Assembly (NCBI GenBank): GCA_022184915.1 | Contig: JAGTJU010000012.1 | Span: 1 to 34,005, forward strand | Source: Myxococcales bacterium | GTDB lineage: Bacteria > Myxococcota_A > Polyangia > Fen-1088 | Direction of reading: 5' to 3' | Length of the DNA: 34,005 nucleotides | In this document: positions 26,480-34,005 of the stretch, piece by piece | Layout of the letters: each line of letters starts with the position of its first letter | Position numbering within the stretch: position 1 is the stretch's first letter | Notes under the pieces: generated by a model | The model's database searches: none | What the model was told of the DNA's origin: nothing | Seen by the model: only the letters and a program-made list of their open reading frames with translations | Made by a program: the position numbers and the translations under genes

Positions 26480-27886
26480 ATGTGCGGAGTCATCGGCATT
26501 TTCGGGCACCCTGAAGCCTCGAACCTCGCGTACTTGGGGCTCCACGCCCTTCAGCACCGGGGCCAAGAGTCGGCGGGCATCGTCTCCTCGGACGGCCAGC
26601 GGTTACGCTGGGTGCGGGAGATGGGGCTGGTCAGCGAGATCTTCGACGCTGACCGCTTGGCGGGTCTGCCCGGCTTTGCCGCCATCGGGCACGTGCGTTA
26701 CTCCACCTCGGGCGAGTCCAGCCTGAAAAACGCGCAGCCGATCGCGGTGGATTACTCGGGCGGCTCGCTCGCCATCGCCCACAACGGCAATCTCGTGAAC
26801 GCGGACGAGCTTCGGACGCGCCTCGAGGACGAGGGGTCCATTTTCCAGACCACGTCGGATACCGAGGTCATCCTTCACCTCATCGCCCGCTCCCGCGAAG
26901 GGGGCCTGCCCGAACGGGTGGCCGATGCGCTGCGGGTGGTTCGGGGTGCCTTTTCATTGGCTGTCCTCACCGAATCGATGCTCATCGCCGCCCGGGATCC
27001 CATGGGCATCAGGCCGATGGCCATCGGACGGCACAAGGACACCTGGGTGGTGGCATCCGAGACCTGCGCCTTCGAGCTCATCGAAGCCGAGTACGTGCGC
27101 GACCTCGATCCCGGCGAGATGGTGATCGTAGACGCACACGGCCTCAGAAGCGTTCGCCCCTTCAAGACCGAGCCGCCCCACCGCTGCGCCTTCGAGTGGG
27201 TGTACTTCGCACGGCCCGATTCGACCGTGGGTGGCCTTTCGGTCTACAGCGCCCGCGAGGCCATGGGGCGCCGTTTGGCCGTCGAACACGCGGTGGACGC
27301 CGACGTGGTCGTTCCCGTCCCAGATTCTGGCGTGGCGGCTGCCATCGGGTACGCCCGCGAAAGTGGCATTCCTTTCGGTCAGGGCCTGATGCGCTCACAC
27401 TACGTGGGCCGCACCTTCATCGAGCCGAGCCAGTCCATCCGGCACTTCGGCGTCAAGTTGAAGCTTTCGCCGGTGCGCGAGGTGCTCGCGGGCAAACGGG
27501 TGGTGGTGGTAGATGACTCGATCGTTCGCGGCACCACCTCCCGAAAGATCATTGGCATGATCCGATCGGCAGGTGCGAAAGAGGTTCACATGCGGATCAG
27601 CTCGCCGCCCACGGTGGGACCCTGCCACTACGGGATCGATACGCCGTCGCGAGAGGAGCTGATCGCCGCCACGCATACCCTCGACGAGACCCGGCAATTC
27701 GTGGGGGCCGACAGCCTCGGTTACCTCTCGTTGGAGGGCTTGCACGCGGCGCTCGGGCGCTCGGCGCGGGATGGCGAAGCCGAGCCGGAAAACAACGGCC
27801 TGTGCGACGCCTGCTTCTCGAACCGGTACCCCATCACCGTGGTGCCACCCGCGCGTTTGCGGCAGCTTCGCCTCATCACGGCCTGA
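26480..27886 (+). CDS. purF: Amidophosphoribosyltransferase (iron-sulfur, Bacillus-type)
   Basis: This 468-residue enzyme commits PRPP to purine synthesis, making phosphoribosylamine from glutamine. The N-terminal nucleophile is Cys2 in [10 protein letters not shown], so only Met need be removed and there is no propeptide as in Bacillus. The glutaminase domain includes HVRYSTSG (71-78) and HNGNLVN (101-107). The PRPP loop [13 protein letters not shown] is at 341-353. Cys236, Cys382, Cys442 and Cys445 fit the four ligands of the [4Fe-4S] cluster. The gene stands alone; its stop codon lies in a strong hairpin. Confidence 0.97.
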   Translation: MCGVIGIFGHPEASNLAYLGLHALQHRGQESAGIVSSDGQRLRWVREMGLVSEIFDADRLAGLPGFAAIGHVRYSTSGESSLKNAQPIAVDYSGGSLAIAHNGNLVNADELRTRLEDEGSIFQTTSDTEVILHLIARSREGGLPERVADALRVVRGAFSLAVLTESMLIAARDPMGIRPMAIGRHKDTWVVASETCAFELIEAEYVRDLDPGEMVIVDAHGLRSVRPFKTEPPHRCAFEWVYFARPDSTVGGLSVYSAREAMGRRLAVEHAVDADVVVPVPDSGVAAAIGYARESGIPFGQGLMRSHYVGRTFIEPSQSIRHFGVKLKLSPVREVLAGKRVVVVDDSIVRGTTSRKIIGMIRSAGAKEVHMRISSPPTVGPCHYGIDTPSREELIAATHTLDETRQFVGADSLGYLSLEGLHAALGRSARDGEAEPENNGLCDACFSNRYPITVVPPARLRQLRLITA

Positions 27887-27900
27887 GCCCGATCAGGCCG
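27879..27900 (+). terminator. Hairpin overlapping the purF stop codon
   Basis: CGGCCTGA (27879-27886, including TGA) pairs perfectly with TCAGGCCG (27893-27900) around a 6-base loop. No T-run follows, so it could act as a terminator lacking a U-tract or as a 3' mRNA-stabilising hairpin. Confidence 0.4.
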
Positions 27901-27954
27901 CGCGGCATCTCAACCCTGTGGTGGATGCGAAGGCCCGGGCGGCCCGCCGCTTGA

Positions 27955-27960
27955 TATAAC
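27955..27960 (+). promoter_or_regulatory. -10 box before the gamma-carbonic-anhydrase-like gene
   Basis: TATAAC matches the -10 consensus at five of six positions and ends 11 bases before ATG 27972. No good -35 or Shine-Dalgarno is visible. Confidence 0.3.
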
Positions 27961-27971
27961 GGGCGGGCATC

Positions 27972-28598
27972 ATGGCGACATCGACCACATCCGTTCCCCT
28001 CGTTCCGGGCCCGCTGGCAGGCGGGGCCGATTTGGATCGGCATCTCGAAGCTCTGAGGCTTCCGTATCCGAGGGCCTTCATCGACCGCTACCTCGACAAA
28101 CTGCCTCGCTTCGGGACCCGGGTCCTGGTGGCTCCCGGGGCGGCCGTGGTCGGGGAGGTCGAGCTGGACGATGACGTGTCGGTTTGGTACGGGGCCGTCC
28201 TGCGCGGCGACCTGGCGCCCGTCCGCGTCGGCGCGCGCAGCAATGTTCAAGACGGCGCCGTTCTGCACGTGGGCGACAGCAGCCCCTGTGTGGTCGAGAC
28301 CGACGTGGTGGTGGGACACCGGGCCATGCTGCATGGCTGTCGGATCGAGCCTGGGTGCCTCGTTGGTATGCAGGCCACAGTGCTGGACGATGTGGTCATC
28401 GGCCACGGCTCCGTGGTCGGCGCGGGCGCCGTGGTGCCCCCCCGCACCATCGTACCTCCCCGCAGTTTGGTTCTGGGCGTTCCCGCCAAGGTGGTCCGCA
28501 GCCTCTCGGAGACAGACGAGGCCTTTGCCGTGGCCCTCGCGGGAAAGTACACCCGACTCAAGGAGAACTACCTGCGCGATAGCCTGCGGCAGGGCTAG
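27972..28598 (+). CDS. Gamma-carbonic-anhydrase-like hexapeptide-repeat protein
   Basis: This 208-residue protein has a left-handed beta-helix of hexapeptide repeats typical of the gamma-carbonic anhydrase/YrdA/CaiE group. Segments SVWYGAVLRGDLAPVRVG and NVQDGAVLHVGD are diagnostic. The three zinc-ligand histidines are present as H99 (VLH), H116 (VGH) and H121 (MLH) with the usual H-x4-H spacing. About 45 extra N-terminal residues precede the helix. Many family members lack proven carbonic anhydrase activity, so the reaction is uncertain. It lies between purF and prfB, 85 bases after purF. Confidence 0.9.
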   Translation: MATSTTSVPLVPGPLAGGADLDRHLEALRLPYPRAFIDRYLDKLPRFGTRVLVAPGAAVVGEVELDDDVSVWYGAVLRGDLAPVRVGARSNVQDGAVLHVGDSSPCVVETDVVVGHRAMLHGCRIEPGCLVGMQATVLDDVVIGHGSVVGAGAVVPPRTIVPPRSLVLGVPAKVVRSLSETDEAFAVALAGKYTRLKENYLRDSLRQG

Positions 28599-28660
28599 CG
28601 CTCTCCGGGCCAACCCCGCGACACGTCAGGCATTTTGTCGCTGTCTTCACGCGCGATGTT

Positions 28661-28691
28661 TTGTGTCGTGACGAAACCTTCCTGCTATTCT
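28661..28691 (+). promoter_or_regulatory. Candidate extended -10 promoter of prfB
   Basis: TGCTATTCT (-10 hexamer TATTCT at 28686-28691) is an extended -10, with TTGTGT (28661-28666) 19 bases upstream. The prfB ATG begins 9 bases after it, so the leader would be very short. Confidence 0.35.
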
Positions 28692-28700
28692 GCGCCGGCC

Positions 28701-29850
28701 ATGGAAATCGGCCCGATTCGTGAACGCCTCGTGGACCTCAACAAGCGCCTAAGTGCGCTAAGGGGGTATCTTTGACGTCGCGGCTAAAAGACGCCGCATC
28801 GCCGAGCTCGAAGCGCTCTCCGGCTCTCCCACGTTCTGGGAAGATCAAGAAAAAGCCCAGGGCTTCCTGAAAGAGCAGGCCCGCCTCAAGCAGGAGGTGG
28901 ACACCTTCGACCGCCAAGAGCGGGGGCTCGAAGACGCCGGGGTTCTGCTGGACCTCGGCGAAGAAGCCCGGGACGAAGCCACGATCCTGGAGGTCGACGC
29001 GGCCGTTCAGAAGCTCGAGGCGGGGGTGCGCAGCCTGGAGTTCGCACGCATGCTGTCCGGTCCTCACGACCGCCAGGGCGCGCTGTTGTCGATCAACGCC
29101 GGTGCGGGCGGCACAGAGTCGCAGGACTGGGCGCAAATGCTGCAGCGGATGTACACACGCTGGGCGGCACGCCGCGGGTACGCGGTGGAGATCTTGGACC
29201 TGCAGCCCGGCGAAGAAGCGGGAATCAAGAGCTGCACGCTGGGCATCACGGGCGACTGGGCTTACGGCTACCTACGGGCCGAGTCGGGGGTGCATCGCCT
29301 CGTACGCATTTCCCCCTACGACGCGCAAGCGCGGCGGCACACGTCTTTTGCGTCCGTCTTCGTCTACCCTGACATCGACGAGAGCATCGAGATAGAGATC
29401 GACGAGAAGGACCTGCGCATCGACGTCATGCGTTCGGGCGGCGCGGGCGGCCAGCACGTCAACAAGACGGAGTCCGCCGTACGCATCACGCACCTGCCGA
29501 CCGGGATCGCGGTTCACTGCCAATCAGAGCGCTCCCAACACAAGAACCGGAACACGGCGATGCGCATCCTCAAGGGCAAGCTGCTCGAGCTCGAGCAGAA
29601 AAAGCAGGAGGAGAAGATGGGCAACATCAATGCCCAGAAGAAAGCCATCGAGTGGGGCAGCCAGATTCGGTCTTACGTCCTCGCTCCTTACAAACTCGCG
29701 AACGATCATCGCACAGAGCTCAAGGCGAGCGACGTGGATGGCGTGCTCGACGGGGATCTGGACCCCTTCATGGAAGCCATGCTGCTGCTTTTGGCAGGCG
29801 ACCCCATGACGGCCGTACGCGAAGGCAGGACTGAGTCAGACGCTCCATAA
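28701..29850 (+). CDS. prfB: Peptide chain release factor 2, with programmed +1 frameshift
   Basis: RF2 ends translation at UGA and UAA. The first 24 codons (28701-28772) end at an in-frame TGA (28773-28775). A +1 shift at CTT then gives the 382-residue protein, whose main part begins Asp-Val-Ala at 28774. The catalytic GGQ is at 249-251 within RSGGAGGQHVNKTES. The stop-recognition tripeptide is SPY (204-206), not the SPF of Escherichia coli; SPY occurs in other bacterial RF2 proteins. The N-terminal domain is the usual coiled coil. The gene lies 57 bases upstream of lysS, as in many bacteria. Confidence 0.97.
28761..28776 (+). other. Programmed +1 frameshift site of prfB
   Basis: AGGGGGTATCTTTGAC is the classical autoregulatory site: an internal Shine-Dalgarno-like AGGGGG three bases before the slippery CTT, then the TGA stop followed by C. 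Low RF2 levels favour the shift, so RF2 controls its own synthesis. Confidence 0.97.
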
Positions 29851-29907
29851 CGGACCGCCGACCGCGCCTCACTTTCTCTCACACAAGACGCGACACAGGA
29901 AACCCTC

Positions 29908-31473
<1,566 letters not shown>

Positions 31474-31481
31474 GCGGTTTC

Positions 31482-33116
31482 ATGCCCGCACGCGGCTTCG
31501 AATGGTTCGTGGCTTGGCGGCACCTCCGGGGCCGTCCCGCCCGGCTGCCACGAACGTTGTTCGTGGGGGTGGGCCTATCCATCCTTGGCCTGGCCGCGGT
31601 GCTCGTGGCCAGCCAATGGACGGCGAAGCTGTCGTCATCCGCAGACCTGTTTTTGCCTTACCGGCAGCTGCGGCTGCTTGGTTACGTGAAGACCGCCGGC
31701 GTGGTCAGCGCTGGGCTGGGGGCGCTGCTGGTCTACTTGGGCGTGCTGTTCAGCCGGTTCACCGTGTTCACGGCTTTTTCGATCTTCGGCGTGTTCCTGG
31801 GAACCGCCGCCCCCATCGTAGCCTTGTCCGTGATGTCTGGCTTTGAATCGGACTTGAAGGGGAAGATCCGCGGTTGGAAGGCGGACCTGGTCGTGGAATC
31901 GGACGGGGAGACCCCCTTCGTGAACTGGCGACCCCTGTTGTCCGAGATCGCCGCACTACCAAACGTCGAAGGCGTCACGCCCTTCCTCGAAGCCGAGCTG
32001 ATGATCCGAAGCGGAAACACACCCGCCGGGATCGTGCTCCGCGGGATCGAACCGTCTTCCGCTGCACGGGTGCTCGATCTCGGGCGGCACCTCAAAGAGG
32101 GTGACATGCGTGATTTGCAGCCCGCCGCACGCCCCGACGATCAGGTCGAGCACGTGGAGCCTGCGCCCCTTCCCGAGGCGCTCGTCCACCCGGATGGCTC
32201 CGCGGATGGGAAGTCAGCTGACGACGCAGAGCCCGACGTGGACAGCGAAGGGGACGACGTCGGTGCGGGCGACATCTTTCCCCGAGGCGCCCGCGTGATC
32301 ACGCGCTCACCCCTTGGCGTCGAAACGCCCGCCGTATTCCTGGGCGAGGAATTGTTCTCCCGGACCTTGCGTTTATTCGTGGGGGACGGGGTCGATATCG
32401 TCTGCCCCCTGTGCGGGGTCGGCCCCTCGGGCCCGATGCCCCAAAGCCGCCCCTTCCGGGTGGCCGGACACTTCAAGAGCGGCATGTACGAATACGACTC
32501 AAAGCTGGCCTACGTGCATTTGTCGGAGGCACAGCGCTTCCTCCACATGCCGGGCGAAATCACTGGAATCGACGTGCGCACCCGTCGGGCCGAGGACGCC
32601 CGGGGGGTCGCCGACCTGCTCGCGGCGAAGCTGGGCACGGGCTACCGCGTTCGCACCTGGGAGGACTTGAACAGGGCACTGTTTCTGGCTTTGCGGCTCG
32701 AGAAGATCGCGATGTTCATCGCGCTGGCGTTCATCGCCCTGGTTGCATCGTTCTCGATCGTCTCGAATCTCTTCATGCTGGTCACCGAAAAGGGCAGGGA
32801 GGTCGCGATTCTCAAGGGCATGGGCGCCACGAACGGGGGGATCCGCCGGGTGTTTCTTCTCGAGGGCCTCTACATCGGCCTGCTTGGGAGCGTCTTCGGT
32901 GCACTGGTCGGGGTGGCAGCTTGCCTCCTGATGGAAACCTATGGCCTGCCCCTGCCGAGCGACATCTACTACATCGATCAGTTGCCCGTGGTCATGCGCC
33001 CGGTAGAGGTGCTCGGCATCTCTGGTGTCGCGCTGGCGCTTGCCATTTTGGCAGCGGTTTACCCCGCACAGCTGGCCTCGCGCCTCCGCCCGGTGGAAGG
33101 GCTTCGCTACGAATGA
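31482..33116 (+). CDS. LolC/LolE-family lipoprotein-releasing ABC permease with extra N-terminal membrane region
   Basis: This 544-residue inner-membrane protein is of the MacB/LolC/LolE permease class, which extracts lipoproteins for transport to the outer membrane. Conserved parts are [16 protein letters not shown] (about 114-129), the FtsX-like C-terminal core with membrane helices near 415-440, 460-485 and 505-530, and the ending [11 protein letters not shown]. Compared with ordinary LolC (about 400 residues) it has extra membrane segments at about 24-44 and 70-90. It also has an acidic Asp/Glu/Pro-rich insert at 212-262 in the periplasmic domain. A CPLC pair (C308, C311) stands just before [22 protein letters not shown] overlap joins it to lolD. 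Confidence 0.9.
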   Translation: MPARGFEWFVAWRHLRGRPARLPRTLFVGVGLSILGLAAVLVASQWTAKLSSSADLFLPYRQLRLLGYVKTAGVVSAGLGALLVYLGVLFSRFTVFTAFSIFGVFLGTAAPIVALSVMSGFESDLKGKIRGWKADLVVESDGETPFVNWRPLLSEIAALPNVEGVTPFLEAELMIRSGNTPAGIVLRGIEPSSAARVLDLGRHLKEGDMRDLQPAARPDDQVEHVEPAPLPEALVHPDGSADGKSADDAEPDVDSEGDDVGAGDIFPRGARVITRSPLGVETPAVFLGEELFSRTLRLFVGDGVDIVCPLCGVGPSGPMPQSRPFRVAGHFKSGMYEYDSKLAYVHLSEAQRFLHMPGEITGIDVRTRRAEDARGVADLLAAKLGTGYRVRTWEDLNRALFLALRLEKIAMFIALAFIALVASFSIVSNLFMLVTEKGREVAILKGMGATNGGIRRVFLLEGLYIGLLGSVFGALVGVAACLLMETYGLPLPSDIYYIDQLPVVMRPVEVLGISGVALALAILAAVYPAQLASRLRPVEGLRYE

Positions 33117-33954
33117 ACACCCCCCGCCCAGAAGGACGTGTCGGTTTGACACTCGACGAACGGGTGGATACGGTGACGCCGTTCATGAGCACTACCGTGG
33201 TCGGCGGGCCGGCTGGCGTCGCGTCATTAACGTTTGCCGCTGGGCTTCCCCCGCAACGTCCCCTTGCAGGGGGGGTGCACGTGCGCACGGTGGGCGTGAC
33301 GAAGACCTTCCAGCACGGAGAGAGGTCCCTCGACGTGCTCCGGGGCATCAACCTCGAGCTGGGGGCAGGCGAAATCGCGGCCGTCGTGGGCGCTTCCGGA
33401 GTCGGCAAGTCGACCCTGCTTCACTTGCTCGGAACGCTCGATTTGCCCAGTGCCGGACAGATTCACTTCGATGGGGTCGATGTGACGAGGCTTTCGGCCA
33501 CGAAACTCGCCGACTTCAGGAACAACCACATTGGCTTCGTCTTCCAGTTTCATCACCTGCTGCCCGAGTTCACGGCGATGGAGAACGCGATGATGCCAGG
33601 TCTGATTCGGCGTCAAAACCCCGCCGAGAATGCGAGGCCCGAGCTCGGCAGATCCTGGACAGGGTCGGGTTGTCCCATCGGCTTACCCACCGGCCAGGTG
33701 AGCTATCCGGGGGAGAGCAGCAGCGCGTGGCATTGGCGCGGGCCTTGTTCTTGAAGCCGCGGCTTCTGCTTGCCGACGAGCCCACGGGGAATCTCGATAC
33801 GCGGACCAGCCGTGAGATGCACGGCATGTTTTTCGAGCTGAACCGCGAGCTGGGCATGACGATCTTGCTCGTGACCCACAACGACGAGCTGGCGGCGCAG
33901 GTGCCCCGGCGCCTGCGTATGGTGGACGGGGTAATCGAGGAGGTGGTGGGCTAG
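33113..33954 (+). CDS. lolD: LolD-like lipoprotein-release ABC ATPase, frameshifted near 33626
   Basis: This is the ATPase partner of the preceding permease. Frame one carries Walker [10 protein letters not shown] (93-101) and the Q-loop segment [20 protein letters not shown]. After IRRQNPAE (about 33626) the frame is lost and the remaining domain continues in another frame: [20 protein letters not shown], signature [15 protein letters not shown], Walker [13 protein letters not shown] and the VTHN histidine, ending at TAG 33952. Removing one GA from the GAGA at 33626-33629 restores a continuous protein whose PAE-to-RA spacing matches, from memory, Escherichia coli LolD. The ~55-residue N-terminal extension is longer than usual. 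Broken gene or sequence error. Confidence 0.9.
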
Positions 33955-34005
33955 ATGCGACCTTCTCTACACCTGCGGAAGGTCCTTCAGGCCCTCGGGC
34001 TTTGG
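33955..34005 (+). CDS. Start of a following gene, cut by the window edge
   Basis: An ATG directly follows the lolD stop (TAGATG) and opens 17 codons (MRPSLHLRKVLQALGLW) to the window end, with a short basic then hydrophobic N terminus that could begin a signal peptide. Position behind lolC-lolD suggests an outer-membrane assembly gene such as bamA, as I recall from related genomes, but too little is present to say. Confidence 0.4.
   Translation, partial: MRPSLHLRKVLQALGLW

Noticed and set aside
28701-28775. In-frame TGA early in prfB as a pseudogene mark
   Set aside because: It is the known programmed frameshift site, with the slippery CTT and internal Shine-Dalgarno intact.

Overview
This is a gene-dense, high-GC (roughly two-thirds G+C) bacterial chromosome segment. 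It looks like a member of the Myxococcota (former Deltaproteobacteria). The grounds are three bactofilin genes in a row, outer-membrane-barrel lipoproteins of a myxobacterial style, heavy use of GTG starts, and the order lysS-lolC-lolD. This placement is inference; no rRNA is present. No intergenic gap exceeds about 220 bases, and I see no insertion sequence, phage, CRISPR array or integrase. Most of the window is core metabolism.

Layout: (1) 1-3809, minus strand: treY (maltooligosyltrehalose synthase, frameshifted near its 3' end) and an N-formylglutamate-amidohydrolase-family gene. (2) 4016-5296: a DUF21/CBS/CorC membrane protein. (3) 5498-8273: a compact sulfane-sulfur operon of persulfide dioxygenase, rhodanese, a TauE-YeeE fusion transporter and a YedE-type partner. 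It sits behind a sigma-54-like promoter with an upstream inverted repeat. (4) 8320-11213, minus strand: a PrxQ/BCP peroxiredoxin, tRNA-Val(CAC), hisS and a CinA/MoaB-like domain protein. (5) 11385-12317: an exported barrel-like protein. (6) 12350-19234: pyrimidine genes pyrR-pyrB-(ABC-F ATPase)-pyrC-carA plus an unknown gene joined to carA by a GTGA overlap. (7) 19267-22419: coaBC, an unknown helical protein and a family-4 uracil-DNA glycosylase. (8) 22477-24827: two convergent HExxH proteins and a barrel-like lipoprotein. (9) 25008-26322: three bactofilins. (10) 26480-28598: purF and a gamma-carbonic-anhydrase-like protein. (11) 28701-end: prfB with its programmed frameshift, lysS, lolC, lolD (frameshifted) and the first codons of a following gene.

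Functional themes: pyrimidine and purine synthesis, translation (two aminoacyl-tRNA synthetases, RF2, one tRNA), envelope biogenesis (Lol system, bactofilins) and sulfide/persulfide detoxification. Inside operons, genes are joined by ATGA/GTGA overlaps or have Shine-Dalgarno sequences. Many first genes instead have a TAnnnT-type -10 box ending only 6-11 bases before the start codon and no Shine-Dalgarno, which suggests leaderless mRNAs.

The least ordinary items are the TauE-YeeE fusion with its sigma-54-type control region, the repeated leaderless architecture, and two genes (treY, lolD) each broken by one small indel that leaves both halves conserved. These indels are either sequence errors or very recent mutations. 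I do not see a clearly novel defence or mobile system.
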